Shown: positions 10,462-23,425, counted from the first letter of the stretch. The stretch: 64,000 bases of DNA from Xestospongia muta (GCA_963693285.1 OY848917.1:14322192-14386191), one strand, 5' to 3'. A program made the numbers and translations. Notes: a model not told the origin generated them from the sequence alone.

Positions 10462-12050
10462 ATAATAAGAACATCAAGTGATCAAGCGAAGGATTTTTTT
10501 TATTTTGCATATTTGTTGGCCCATTCTCTTTTGTTGATATAATTGTTTTTTTAATTAAAATGAAATTACATTATAATTTACATCTTATATTGTATATAAT
10601 TAAGGTTCAACATCCTTTAAATTATATCCATGATGTCCATAACATTTAATGACATTTTGTAGCCTTGAGTTCAGTTTCCTATATAATAGAAAGCATACAG
10701 AGATAGATATAGTGAATTCAAACAGAAATAACTTACCATTGAAGCCTTTTGAATTAGACTAAGTTTTGAATGGGGTGACTTTAATTAAATTTTATTTTTA
10801 AATCCCTCATTAGTCTCCTAAAGTGATTTTGAAATTGGCATAACTTCATACATTTTAATTTTTCTCATAGTTTGGACAATATAATACAATGAGTCATAGA
10901 CTCCTCTAGGCCTCCAAAGATGTTTCAGCTCTCGTCATAGTCTGTGTATTCGGATGTTTTGTTAGGACAGCCAAGTTCCTGTAACTCTAATACCTGTTTC
11001 TCTAACAATTCCAGTCTCCACTTAATGTCTCAAGCTAGAAAAGACATTTTACAGATTAAAGTTAGTAATGAGGAACTCAAACAGAAAAGTGAGGAAAATA
11101 ACACTGCTTCAAATTTTAAAGTCAATTATGGCACTCAAATGTGTACTTCTAAATGTCAGTGTAAGTAAGGCTATTATATTGTCTAACACTGATTGTTACA
11201 AGTGTTCTAATACACTACATACTGCACTATATCACTTCATATACAAGGTGGTATTATATGTGTATTTGTTTGAGATTGACAATTGGCCATCCTCCTATAT
11301 TACCTTAAAAAAATTGCCAGAGATATTTCCTGAAACCAAACAACAAATGTTACCAGTGTCACTACTGCTACAACTATATAAAAAGATAAGGAAAGATACT
11401 CAATGGTATTGTGAAAATAGTACTATACACCTCTGTCATACTGAGAAGAATGATGACTGTTTCTTACTGTATCACACAACACAAAATATCTTTGGATACT
11501 TACTACTCTTAAACAGTTAAATATCCAAATGAATTACATACAAACTCATGACAAAGACAACATTCTTCCTAGTATTTGTTACTCAGGCAAGAAGTCAACT
11601 CAGTATAAAGAAATAAGACAAATGTGTGTCTTGCTTACATGAAGCCAAGTATAAGAACAGCAATCCACTGTACCACTGTATTGACATCATTACAGTTTAA
11701 AATGCAAGCTAGAAACTATATAGTTATAGTAATAGGTTTATTTAAACACAATAAAACAATTCCAAGGTGTCTTCTTAAACTAATAGTGTGCTTGTGCATC
11801 GAGAGAAAAAATAATCATATCATGCAATCATTAAAAATGGTTAAATTCTTCACTTTGGTATAAAACAATTATTAGGGAAACTTACTAATAATGTTGCAAA
11901 CTAAAACTGTTTCTAAAACAGAAAACTGGCACATGTGAAACCTCATGGTTTGTGTTTTAAAATGAAAGTCATGTCCATTTATGTAGAAGCCAAAGAATAA
12001 TTATGAAAGGTCAATAATTAGATTCAAAAAAGTATATTATATGCTATTGC
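10462..12050. other. Mostly featureless AT-rich stretch with one 150-codon frame
   Basis: The only notable signal is an ATG-initiated frame of 150 codons at 11,068-11,520 on the + strand. It includes DNWPSSYITLKKLPEIF and DTQWYCENSTIHLCHTEKN. That length is unusual for random DNA this AT-rich, but no family was recognised, no splice structure is clear, and composition is ordinary. It is best treated as a possible exon remnant. Confidence 0.25.
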
Positions 12051-12270
12051 TAGTGAGAAACCTCTCCTAGTTGCAATAAAACAATGTGATGTAGTACCAG
12101 TATTAAGTACATTATGGAATACATAAAAAATACACAACAAATAAAGCAAGACAATGAGAATAAGACTATAATATATTGATATTACAGTACATGAAGTCTG
12201 TAGGTCCTACATAACTAGACTATAATATGCATGATAGCAGTAGAACAACTTGTAATCTAAATACAAAATA

Positions 12271-12797
12271 TATGATAAACAAGAGGTTAAAAACAATACA
12301 ACACTAAGTGTTACAGAACAGTCTCAGGAGATGGATGTGTAAGAAAACATACACAGGAACTATTACTGAACAAAAATAAGTACCAAGGTTCTTTGTAACA
12401 TTCACAGGAGATAGTACTATAATTTAACAAAACGTCTATAATGTGGGACAGTGGCATAAGATCATAACACAAACTAGAGAAAACAAGAGCAATAACTAAC
12501 AAAACTAAATGAGAAGTCCATCATTGTATATAACATAGCCACACATGATATCAACAATAAATAATAAATAGAAACACAAGAGACATTACTAGATCAAACA
12601 TTAAAAGAAACACTTGTCATAACAGTTTTAAGAAATGCAACACAAGTACATACAATAACATGTGATATAATAGGAAGTTGAAAACAATCCAATACAGTGT
12701 TACAGAACAGTCTCAAAGGAATGTGTATGCAAGGTAACAAACAGGAGCTATTGCTGGATGAAAAGTTAGAACAAGTAAGTACCAAGGTTGTATAGTC
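12271..12797. repeat. About 130-bp direct duplication spaced about 390 bp
   Basis: Blocks at about 12,271-12,400 and 12,663-12,797 share gtgttacagaacagtctca, aggagctattgctg-like and gtaccaaggtt motifs. Both lie in the unpaired insert of the left inverted-repeat arm. Confidence 0.7.
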
Positions 12798-13904
12798 ACG
12801 GATGCACAGCTATAATAGTAGAATTTTCATGCATAAAACACAGTAACAAGAATCTAATGTGACTCTTAACAAAGATATTAGTAAATTATAGACACTAGTA
12901 GATTTGGTCTGAATAGGAGATTTGTTTACAAAGTAGTTAATTTTAGTGTATGAGGTCACAAAAGGGTTGGTTAATAATAGAATTTATACAAATAAAGATA
13001 CAAAAAGATTTATATTATTATACAAGGGATGTCTTTTATGTTATTGGATATTAAGAGGTTTGTTATGTGTCACAAGGCTAAGATATATTGTAATACAAGA
13101 CATTTATGTTGTTGGGTATTAAGACGTATGTACATGTCACAAGACTATGTTGGATTGTATTATTATAAGAGGTTGAAGACTTTATACACTAGTGACATTA
13201 TATAGTAGGCATAATAAGGCTTTTATGCATGCACATATCACAAGACAATGTTATATCATATATAGGACATTATAGGACAAGAACATGTCACAGAGTTAAA
13301 TTGTATCATAAGGGTCACAAAAGGTTTGTGTAAGTATGCCACATAGTTAGGTTGTATCATAGGACATTCTGTGGTATCGATAATAAGACAGTTGCATAAA
13401 AGTATGTTAATATTTTTTTTGTTTATATATTCAAACTTCACAGGGCTAAGTTGTATGATATTATACATTGTAAGATGTTTGTATATGTCACAGGGCTGAG
13501 TTTGGGTGATAACAGGTTTGTATTATGTAGGATATAGGTGGTCTTGTGAATATTATAATGGACAACAAGAGTGGATGTATTGATATATTATAGGACTCAT
13601 AATAGATTTGCCATGTACACACAATAGATAGAGAGATTATAATAGATATCTGAATATTACCACAAAATAAGAGACTTAAATAAAAGCTACAAACATGTCT
13701 GAGTGTATGTTGTAGGGATCACAAGAGATTGATATACAAGATGTTGTAGTGTGAGTGATAGGATTAAAAGTGTGAGTATATGTACAAATAACAAAGGATA
13801 TACTTGTTATTGGTAGTGTACTTGTTGATCACAAGAATTAGAGGATTCAATGGAGAGGCTTTAAAAATAACAACTATAAAATAGCATACCATGAATTGAT
13901 CTCA

Positions 13905-14100
13905 AATGTTTGCACAGACTACAAGTCTAGTACATGACTTGTTACAACAGTGTGGTTATCCAGTATATACTACTGTTACACATTACAGCAAGAACATACA
14001 AGAGGGTTGGAGTATGTTCTAAAGTTAGACTCTTGGACCCAAAGAGTTCATGTACTTACCAGTGAGGCTCTAGTATTCATTTTAGTTAACAAAATGACTC
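13905..14100 (+). pseudogene. Shared decayed reading frame in inverted-repeat arm (left copy)
   Basis: The translation reads MFAQTTSLVHDLLQQCGYPV, breaks by indel, then continues LEYVLKLDSW and RVHVLTSEAL. The right-arm copy (21,970-22,176, minus strand) reads FAQTTTLVRDLFQQCSYPV, then YVLKLDTW and RVHVLSREAL without interruption. Conservation of the peptide between diverged copies suggests a coding ancestor. The protein family was not recognised. Confidence 0.45.
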
Positions 14101-14160
14101 CTCGTTAGCTAGAATACATATGGTTAGAAGCTACAACCAAGAGGAAAGCTACCCCTGCCA

Positions 14161-14396
14161 TACCAGGACTGTTGGTGTAGTCTCAAGTAACTGTATATAA
14201 TGAGTGGTTGAGTATTATAAAAGCCTCTCTAATATAGAGTTAGAACTAGACTTTTGTTAATGTACTACAGAATTAGGTTCACACAAGAAGTTCGAATAAT
14301 AATCCAACATAACAAAGTAGCTAAAGATGCAGTTATACAAATGTTTAATGACAACAACTATCAGTCCAGACAGATAAAAAGCTCAGGAGTAGGCTT

Positions 14397-14449
<53 letters not shown>

Positions 14450-15535
14450 TGTACACTTACTCTGACCTGAATACTTTGTCTTTCTTTTTTTTGTGCTGCA
14501 ATAAAAGCATATTTTCTTTTTCGTTGGCCTCAGTTCATTTTGATTGTATTTTTCTGTACAAGAGATGAGCAAAAACTGAAGATATCTTGACTGGAGACAA
14601 TAGACTGTAGACAACAGTAACAACAGTAATTATGTTTTTCTTTAAAAGATCAATCCAGTCCACAATATATAGCAATGACATCATTGATAGAGATGACAGA
14701 GACATGACAGTTAACTTGTAGAAAGAGTTAGAGAGTTCTACTTATTTCTATAGAATATAAAAGAAACTGATAAAATACTGAAGAATAGAACATGATGTCA
14801 TGTCTTTAAACTAACTAACAACTAGTGGTTAGAAAGGAAGCTACCAGTACATGTTTGTAATAGAACTGTAAGTTGCTCAACAAGGAAGGGTGGTTGTTGC
14901 AAGTGACTACAACTGAGGAGAATGTCAAGGAAGTCTAGTTATTTTAAAACAGCAATTTTTTAATGCTGGTGGCTATGTAGTAGGACACTGAGATATAAAG
15001 AAAAGAAACTTACTTGACTGTCTCTGTCTTTAAACTTGAATTCACATAACTGCTACATTGTCCATTTGGTATAGCACACAGTAAAACGACATTGTTGTCG
15101 TGTACATATGGTAGCTAAACAGCTGGATTCACTCAAGGAGATTAAGAAAAGGGCACATCTCTCTGCATTCCAGGGGCGAATGATCAGCTATCCAGCCAGA
15201 GAAACGAGACACAAGTCTAGATATACATTTATACTACATTTTTCTGGCTATTCTACTGGGCATGCACAGTAACCAGACTTACCAGTGACTACATTGTCTT
15301 GTAGGAACACTAATAACTACGATAAGAGCAATATGTGATCTTTAACAGAAATCAAGAAATGTTATTGGTTAGTTCAATGCCACATATCCACCTTTTAGAA
15401 AAGCAAATACCAATCAATCAGATTTCAGACTGTTGCAAACTAGTTAACTATAATTGTTATTGTAGAAATGGTATATTAATAAACTTTACTTATAAAAGGT
15501 TTAATATATTGAATCCAAATACAATAAATTTTTAA
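14161..15535. other. No gene recognised; contains a (CA)n microsatellite
   Basis: A CA repeat runs from 14,400 to 14,447. Otherwise the sequence is AT-rich without recognisable genes, RNAs or repeats. Confidence 0.5.
14400..14447. repeat. (CA)n microsatellite
   Basis: About 23 uninterrupted CA dinucleotides. Confidence 0.97.
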
Positions 15536-15561
15536 ATGTTTGCCATGATTAACTCCCTGAC

Positions 15562-15588
15562 ACTGAGAGAGAGAGAGAGAGAGAGAGA
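15562..15588. repeat. (GA)n tract acting as a polypyrimidine tract on the minus strand
   Basis: On the minus strand this reads (CT)n immediately followed by an AG, after a gtaaga donor. It looks like the pyrimidine tract and acceptor of the last intron of the coiled-coil pseudogene. Confidence 0.6.
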
Positions 15589-16825
15589 TCGTGTTAATTT
15601 CCTTGTCTTCATCTTACCATTCAAAAGATTTTTTCCATCTTTAAATGTTACATCATTGTTCTTTTCTTGTTCATCTTGCCCTGAAAAAAGGAAGGTATAT
15701 TAAAATATAAAAAAGAATAGATGATCAATTAATAACAATGGATGCATGGTAAACTATTAATAGATGTATAAATGTTGCAATGGATATATTGTACATGCAT
15801 GAAACATGGTAATGGACCTATAAATTTATTGATGGATCTACATATGTATGGTTTTACATACGTGGGTATCTCCTTTTGTCCTGTACCAACAGTGACTAAT
15901 AGTTTAGTACCCTTTGGTATCTGAGCATCTATATCTGACGTATCTCCTCTCATCAGTGAGGATATTTATATAGGTTTGATTGGAGGGGAGCTACCCCTAC
16001 TAATAAGTGCTTGTGTTGTTGCTCTTTCAGTTTCTCTCTAGAAAGTTGTGATTTATCGGACGATAAACTAAGTGTTGAAGTCATGTGACTGGTGGTTGAC
16101 AAAATGGGATCATCAGACGTGGGTAACACTTTGGTATTGTCTTGATTAGTCAAAATGTTAGCTATCATTGGACATAAGGAATGCGTCGATCCCATGGAAA
16201 AATGGCTAATTGGTTTAGGTTTTGTATGAGTAAGTGAGTCAGGTAATGCATATGGAATATGTAGCTCCACCTCTCTGTCATTGGAACCACTCCTCTGTTT
16301 ATTGTCGTCATTCAAATAATCTTGATCAGAATAACGACTGGTATATTCCTCATTGTGGGCATGGTCTTCACTGGATTCACTGGTGTAGACTATTGATAAT
16401 ATCATTGTTTTGACAGAGTTCCAAAGCTAAGTTGTCTTTGTCTTGTTCTAAATGTTGATTCAATTCACAATAACTTTTGTCTTTTAGCCTTGTACTCTTT
16501 AGCTTTGTCATTAATACTACATTATCATCTTCCTTCTGCTTCAAACTGATATGGAGCTCAGTGATAGCTGCATCATCATGTTGTGTTTGTAAGTCCTTTT
16601 GTCTTTCTTCATAACTTATTTTGAGATGTTTCAAGTTCCTATTTGCTGTGTCATTTTCCTTTATGTATTATTAATTCTTGATTCAATTTGTTGGAGAGTT
16701 TTCTCATTTAGTTCTACATCAAGATATTGTTGGAGTTCTTTGCTACCCTTGAAGTTGAATCGTAGGAATTCTTGAAGTTTTGAGATTTCTTTGTCTGCCT
16801 CCTTGAGTTTGTTGTTAAGAAAACC

Positions 16826-17045
16826 CACCTGGTTAAATGGATAGATGGATTGATAAATGGATAGATACATGGATTAATGGATAGATAGGTGATTGAATTA
16901 ATCAATGAATAGATTGATGAGTACATGGACAGATGGTTGATGTGTGGATGGATGCATGGATAAATAGATGGATACATAGATGGATTAAATGGACAGATGG
17001 GTACTTGGATAGATGAATACATGTAGTGCATGAATGGATGGTTGA
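16826..17045. repeat. Degenerate (TGGATAGA)-type minisatellite
   Basis: Short repeats around atggatagatggat fill an intron of the coiled-coil pseudogene. A weaker patch of the same motif lies at about 17,500-17,610. Minus-strand frames rich in Ile-Tyr-Pro-Ser here are artefacts. Confidence 0.85.
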
Positions 17046-19755
17046 AAAGAAAAAACAAACAATTACCTCATTCTATAATTTTGCATAGTTTTCAGGACCA
17101 CAAGTTTCCAGTCATTGAGCATTATGTTCTAATATCTGTGTCCTCTCTGATCTCAGTCTTGACAGATCAGTTTCCATTTTAACTCTCAGATCTTGAAGAT
17201 TTTTAACTGCTTCTGACCTTCCTCTATTTTAAGTTGTTGAGCATTATTTTCCATAGTAACCAACTAAATAAAAATTAAGATATCTTCTAAATAGTTTAAA
17301 TTAAATAAGCTTATATTAGACAGTCTAACCTCAAGACAATAGTTTAGTGATTGTTCCATAGACTTGTCTCTTTGCGTCTGTTCTAAGAGAGCTTACACAC
17401 TTTCAAATTTCACAAGACAACTGATCTGTCCTCTCTTACCAACCATCATATTTCTGTTTAACAGTTTCAATCTCTAGTACCTCCAACTAAAAATGGACAA
17501 ATAGATTGATTAATAGATACATACAGAGGTGTATCAATGGATTGAGAGATAAATGGATTAATAGATAAATAAAATGACATCTAATTTATATGTGATCAAT
17601 GGATGGATCATGATTCAAATGATAAATGAACACACACTAGTACATGATATGTCCAGATAGACACAATTTGATCTTAACTTACTTCAGAGACACTTATACT
17701 TTGTTCAGTTCTCTGTAAATGTTCTCTTATTATTTCAACTTCTCTAGTTTTAGTTTCTACATCTTCAACAAGTGCTCTAGTTTGTTTCTGATACTTCTCT
17801 ACCTCTAATGAGAGCTGATTGGATATTTGATGTAAAGTTTTGTTCCTTTCTTCAAGTTTGGATAATCTAAAAACATGAGATTTAAATTTTGAAATATTTC
17901 CTAGTTTCTATACATGAGAATGAAATATTAGGATTGGAAATGAGACTTCTTTTTCATACAATCTTTATGGTACTCCTGGTAATTGGGTCACTGAGAGAGA
18001 AACAGCTGGCTGTTTATGTAACTCAATTGGCTGTAATTTTGGCATGCTAGCCTAACAAAATGAACATAGTTTTACATACAGATATATATTATTATATATA
18101 TACATGTACTGTACATGTCATCTTACTGACGTCATTACATGTTACTGGTAATCTTACTGGTTGTGAAGTAGCAATTACAGCTGCGAGTCCTGATGGATTT
18201 GATGGGCGGAGTTTAGGTGGAATGTTTCGATTGCCAACAAGGACTTGAAATGTTGGTAGGCGTGGCATTCCCATAGGTTGTACATACACTGCAGAAGATC
18301 TCCTGTGATTTACCCCCTCCATTGGTAAAGAGATTGGTAGGCGTGGTCTTGCAGTTTGAGGTTGAATCTTAAAATGTTGCAATATGGCTTCATGGGTTGC
18401 TGTTGTCGTTGGTAAGGATGTCACTGGGGGTTTGGGTTGAATAGGGCTGGTCTGGGATATGAGAGGATGTGACAATGGAGGAAAGTGAGGTTTAGGGGGA
18501 GTTAACGAGGCGGGACGAGTCACACAGGGGGAGAGGGTGTTGATGTTACTATTGGTAATACTGCAGGTTTAGGTCCTTGTTCAGGTCTGAGAGAAAGATT
18601 AAAGATTTAATTTTAGAAAGGTCATTTCAAATAGCTTTGATTTAAAAACTCATAGGCTACCTTCATACTATAAGATAAAAAAAATGTTTATAAATTCATA
18701 GTATTAAATAACTCACAGTGATTTTTCTAAACTTGTTTGAGGTGAAAGAGAAGGAGGGGGAGGAGTCAGAACATCTGTTCTACCAGACAATAGAGTTATA
18801 ACATCTAATTGGCCTATTCTATCTTCTCTTCAGGTGATGGCTTTCATATCTGATGACTGACCCTGAGACAAATACGGTCATTCTTCCAAACATTTCTGCC
18901 TATTTTGCATCAATTGGTATATATAACAAATTGAGATTACCTGTTCTTTTTCTTTGACAATTGGAATCCAAATAAACTATTATACTCTTTGATTCTGATA
19001 TAGTTTGGGAAGGTATTTTGGACGCTAAAGTGGAAAATGGGGTCCCTTTGTCAGAGTTTTCATTGGTTGCTATGGCAATGACTTTGTCTTCTGCTTCTAG
19101 CAGTAACTATGCTTAGCTTTTTTAAAGATAATGAAATATTTTTCACTGATAGAATGCTTATGGTTTATTGGCCTACCTCAGTTTATACAACACTTCAAAA
19201 TAGATTAAGAAATTAACAGATCTTGCAATGATGTGAAGTGACCTTGATTGAAACTCATTTTACATATACATACCTGTATGTGGATATATTCATCTAACTA
19301 TTTTCTTTCTTTTCTTCAACAATTGTTGCTCCAGCAAGTCTGACCCGATCAGATGTATTATTAGGACTATACCAAGGAGCAAGCAACTTCATTACAACAT
19401 CAAGTTCTTCAAAATTATTAAATGACACATTGTCCACTGATAACAGCTCCCTCCATAAAAGGGAATGCACAGTTGTATTGTCCTCAAACTGAAAGAAAAT
19501 TTTCTTCTATTCAGCTAAACAATAAAAGTATCATAAATAATATTTACAAAAATTATACAGCGTTATTGATGTGCTGAAGGTGAACCACAGAGTGAATTAG
19601 ATGTCACTTTACAAACTCACTGTATAATTACAATGTTTGATAATATCGATACTCAAAGAGTGCATAAAATTATAGGTTTAGTCTCAAACAAAGCCAAAAC
19701 TCACCAACAATCCTTTTTGTAGCATTTTTTCGTTCTCCAACGACAAACGACATTT

Positions 19756-19943
19756 TCCAAATATTTATTATACGCCACGTGCTGTAGTACAGTTTTATTA
19801 ATTACGTTGGCGAGACAAACACAACTTAATGTAAGATTCTTTTGATTTAGATGACTCTGGTCGTCTCATAAAAGATTCCATTTAATTTAAAATAGCCCTA
19901 CTATCGAGAGATTCATCATACATGTCAGTAACAATAAGAGTTA
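19756..19943. promoter_or_regulatory. Putative shared intergenic region between divergent genes
   Basis: Only about 190 bp separates the first coding exon of the minus-strand coiled-coil gene from the first visible EFTUD2-like exon on the plus strand. The interval includes a cacgtg E-box-like motif near 19,775. A bidirectional promoter is possible if the first EFTUD2-like exon here is the true first one, but EFTUD2 proteins normally have another 100 or more residues upstream. Confidence 0.25.
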
Positions 19944-21885
19944 ATGGATAGTCAAGAGTTATTCCGAAATGTGGCTATTGTAGGACATCATATGGTAAAG
20001 TGAGTGTTACATGTCATTATGTACATGTTTACATGTTTTTTGTTTGTTTTACAAGTTTTGTTTGTAGACAAGATTTGATTTAGTTGAACAGACTCATCCT
20101 GATGTGTTTGTAGGAAAAAATAAAAATGTGAGATGTATAATTATGTTAATAATTACAGGGTTCATTTCATTGTGATTAGTTGAGATATACAGATACACTG
20201 TTCATAGAACAAGAATTTAGTATTTCAGACTACACCCCTCAATAATTAGCATCTTATTTCTAACATGGAGTTAGTATTAAGAGTGTGTCCCTCTCATTAG
20301 TTTCACCTGATTCTAAAGACAAGTTGTGTCTCATCAATTTACATGAACACTCATAGTAATAATGACTGGGTGTGGTTATCTGTATACCCATGATGTCATG
20401 TTCAATATAATGCTCTCTGATTATGTGATGATCTATAATTAATGCTAATATGCGAACTTTCTGATGAGGTGACATCAGCTTATCACTCTATAATATTAGT
20501 AGATACATCACAAGGAGTCAGTCTCTCCTATTAGTATACTTTAATGATTATTATCAGTTTATGATGAATACAGAGATATTATTAAAACATATTGTACAAG
20601 AGAAATTAGCTATTATAGTATGTATCAATAAGAAAAATTAGAAAATGTATGTGTATGTGAAGGAGCCCACAACCTCACATTGTTGTTGTGTAGATTGAGT
20701 GATATTAGAACTTAAATCACCTCCTTTTGATGCTTATTATAAACTCATATATACTTTGGATTAAATAAATAGTTTATTAAAGTTAATTAATTTATGAGGT
20801 GACTCCTGTTATTAGTACATTTTATTACCTTGTTGTATTCAGAGTCATCTGAACTTCGGTCCGTTTGTCTCCTTGTTGCTAATTTGTTTAGTTTCAATCA
20901 ATATGGCTTTTGTTTTACACTTAAATCTTGCTAAACTTTATGTTGCTATGTATAATAAAGAGGGGGTGTGGTTTATAAGACATGTACACTTGTATAGGTG
21001 GAGGTTTCTCAGCAGTGGAATTTTATAAGAGACTCTAAATTAATTTTACAAAACAGTTAGTTATTGTAACAATATATCATATTATGTATGTGTTATATTT
21101 TTAGGTGTACATTTACAATAAACAACCTTCAACTGAGTCACCAAGAATATTTGTTGAAGTCATTATTTTGTTACTATAGCAACCATTATAAGACCTCATG
21201 TAGATACAATATATTTGCTCAGACAGTAAGTGATGTTGATACAACTTTATTTAGATGAACTTGGTAAGGAAACTATTGATCATGTGACTCTAATTTAATG
21301 GGTGTGGTCTTATAGATATATTAAAGAAAACCCCATTATTATGTTTGGTATGTTAATGATTGTTTGTTGAGGGCAGTTGTATGTTATTATAAAATAGATT
21401 ATATCTGTAATATAATAATTATCATGTTATTAGCTATAATTGATATGTGTGTTAAGCATATTAATTCACTTGTTAATACAGCTATGACAAAAGTATGCAT
21501 TCATTATATTTTTGTGCGTCCATTTTCCTTTGGTTATGTCCATACACATATTCAGGTGTTCTTGATGAAGACTTAGAGGAAGCCATGTTATCATATGATC
21601 ATTATGGACCTTTTATGGTACATATCACTAAATTATATCCAGTACAATGTCATTAGTGGAACATGTGAGTAATCATGTGAGCAATCATGTGACTGATACA
21701 TGACTCAATGGTGTGTCCTGTGGGACATCTTTGGATTATTGAGGTGTGGTTAGTGGAACAATTTAATTGTTGTTTTATTATAGTGGTAGATCTTCTATTC
21801 AAAATCTATTCAGCTCCAGCTGTAATAGTGTTTTAATTGAAGGAGATGACTCTACAATTACTAAGACAGCAACAATCATATAAAT
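19944..21885 (+). pseudogene. EFTUD2: EFTUD2 / Snu114 (U5 snRNP GTPase) pseudogene
   Basis: EFTUD2 is the 116-kDa U5 snRNP GTPase that drives spliceosome activation. Collinear blocks are visible. They start LFRNVAIVGHHM (19,959-19,994), LVEQTHPDVF, RYTDTLFIEQEFSI (20,183-20,227), LSLVSPDSKDKLCLINLH and LSDEVTSA (about 20,456-20,480). Then come EILLKHIVQEKLAIIVCINK (20,573-20,632), LELKSPPFDAYYKL (about 20,708-20,749) and FNQYGFCFTLKS. The last are SPRIFVEVI, IFAQTVSDVDTTLF, IDMCVKHINS (21,441-21,470), LDEDLEEAMLSYDHYGPFM (about 21,559-21,615) and SVLIEGDDSTITKTATI. The order matches the protein from the G1 motif through domain II. The P-loop GHxHHGKT is lost, the DTPG motif is missing, the switch I region is altered, and stops and frameshifts separate many blocks. 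The N-terminal 100 or so residues and all sequence after domain II are absent. Homology stops about 20 bp before the inverted-repeat arm. Confidence 0.85.
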
Positions 21886-21969
21886 CACTAGTTGCTATGA
21901 GGTCAGAGGGGAAAGGTCCTTTCCTTTTTGTTGCAGTTACTAACCATATGTAGTCTAGCTAATGAGGAG

Positions 21970-22176
21970 TCATATAATTTTGTTGAATATAATAACCAGT
22001 AGAGCCTCCCTGCTAAGTACATGAACTCTGTGGATCCAAGTGTCTAATTTTAGAACATACTTCAACTCTCTTGCAACATACTTGCTGTAATATGTAACAG
22101 TATTGTCTACTGGATAACTACACTGTTGAAACAAGTCACGTACTAGAGTTGTAGTTTGTGCAAACTTTGAGAGCAA
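21970..22176 (-). pseudogene. Shared reading frame in inverted-repeat arm (right copy)
   Basis: An open minus-strand frame of about 68 codons reading FAQTTTLVRDLFQQCSYPV, then YVLKLDTWIHRVHVLSREAL. The left-arm copy at 13,905-14,100 preserves the same peptide with an indel. I do not recognise the family. It may be one exon of a duplicated gene or part of a mobile element. Confidence 0.45.
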
Positions 22177-22830
22177 TTCTATAGTATGCTATTTCTATAA
22201 TTATTATGTTTAACTCTTTTGATCAACAAGTACACCCTATAACAAGCATGTGTACACATATCCTTTGTTCTTTGTACATACACACACTCTTTGATAATTC
22301 TATCACACTATAACATCTCCATATACCAATCTCTTGTGATCCCTACAAGATACATTCAGACACACTTGTAACTTTCTTTTAAGTCTTACAATTTATAGTA
22401 ATATTCAAATATCCATATAATCTCTCCATTTATTGTGTATACATGTCGAATCTATTATAAGTACTATAACAATTATGTCAATACATCCACTCTTGTTGTC
22501 CATTATAATATTGACAAGACCACTTGCATTATAATATTTATGCTACATATATCACCCAAACATAGTCCTGTGACATATACAAACCTCTTATATCATACAA
22601 CCTAGTCCTGTGAACATATAAACAAACATATTAACATATTTTACACAAGCCTTTTGTGGTCCTTATATACAATTTAATCCTGTGACATGTTCTTATCCCA
22701 TATTGCCCTATACATAATGTAGTATTGTCCTATTCAAGTACATGTACATTTTATCTTATCATACATACTACATAATGTTACCTAGTGTATATAATGTCTT
22801 AATACTCAACCTCTTGTAATAGAATCCAAG

Positions 22831-23425
22831 CTAGACCCATGACATGTAACCACCTCTAAATGCCCAGCTGTTGTAATATGATCCAATATATTCCCATGAC
22901 TTGTACATACCTGTTAATGCCCAGCTATTGTAATATGCTCCAAAAACACCTCTTAATACCCAAGCCATTGTAATGTCATCCAAGATAGTCCCATGACATG
23001 TACACACCTCAAAATGCCCAGCTATATTGTAATATGATCCAAGATGCTCCCATGACATGTACACACCTCTTAACGCCCAGCTGTTGTAATATGATCCAAG
23101 ATACTCCCATGACATCTACACACCTCTTAATGCCCAGCTGTTGTAATATGATCCAAGATACTCCCATGACATGTACACACCTCTTAATGCCCAGCTGTTG
23201 TAATATGATCCAAGATACTCCCATGACATCTACGCACCTCTTAATGCCCAGCTGTTGTAATATGATCCAAGATACTCCCATGACATCTACACACCTCTTA
23301 ATGCCCAAGCAATTTTAATAAGATCCAAAAACACCTCTTAATACCCAAGCTGTTGTAATATCATCCAAGAGAGTCCCATGACATGTACACACTTCTTAAT
23401 GCCCATCCTCTCTCATAATATGATC
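22831..23425. repeat. 57-bp minisatellite
   Basis: About ten copies of a 57-bp unit containing catgacatgtacacacctct, tgcccagctgttgtaatatg and atccaag. The central copies (about 23,040-23,300) are nearly identical and the outer ones are degenerate. The unit length is 19 codons, so stop-free frames with 19-residue repeats appear on both strands; they are artefacts. Confidence 0.92.

Larger units (their letters stand above)
12055..14160 (+). repeat. Left arm of long inverted repeat
   Basis: The stretches 12,055-12,089 and about 13,030-14,160 match the reverse complement of 23,556-23,590 and 21,903-23,545. The matching is collinear and about 80 percent identical by eye. The first piece shares gaaacctctcctagttgcaa, and the inner end shares ttagctagaatacatatggt. 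About 930 bp (12,090-13,020) has no partner in the other arm and is an insertion here or a deletion there. The arm holds degenerate 50-60-bp units built on a gtcacaaggctaag-like core, an ancestral form of the minisatellite in the other arm. Its inner end carries a decayed reading frame shared with the other arm. Confidence 0.8.
15540..19755 (-). pseudogene. Coiled-coil / proline-rich protein pseudogene, family unrecognised
   Basis: A multi-exon minus-strand gene. The first coding exon near 19,700-19,755 reads MLQKGLL and joins in phase to about 19,300-19,490 (FEDNTTVHSLLWRELLS, then FEELDVVMKLLAPWYSPN). Next come proline-rich exons (18,720-18,835, TDVLTPPPPSLSPQTSLEKS; 18,100-18,590, TRPASLTPPKPHFPPLSHP). 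Coiled-coil exons follow: 17,687-17,868, LSKLEERNKTLHQISNQLSL; 17,430-17,480; 17,330-17,392; 17,075-17,255, METDLSRLRSERTQILEHN; 16,630-16,829, LNNKLKEADKEISKLQEFL; 16,380-16,634, ENDTANRNLKHLKISYEE. A Ser/Thr-rich tail (15,953-16,405) and short last exons (15,850-15,955; 15,618-15,682, QDEQEKNNDVTF) complete it. Disruptions include a 2-nt shift near 18,523, a TGA before REDRIGQ near 18,835, a frameshift plus TGA and TAG in the 17.1-17.25 kb exon, and frameshifts near 16,650 and 15,965. It resembles a centrosomal or cytoskeletal coiled-coil protein only in general character. Confidence 0.7.

Noticed and set aside
16714..17058. 114-codon minus-strand frame rich in Ile-Tyr-Pro-Ser
   Set aside because: It is mostly the TGGATAGA minisatellite. 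Only the first part belongs to a coiled-coil exon, which reads in a different frame.
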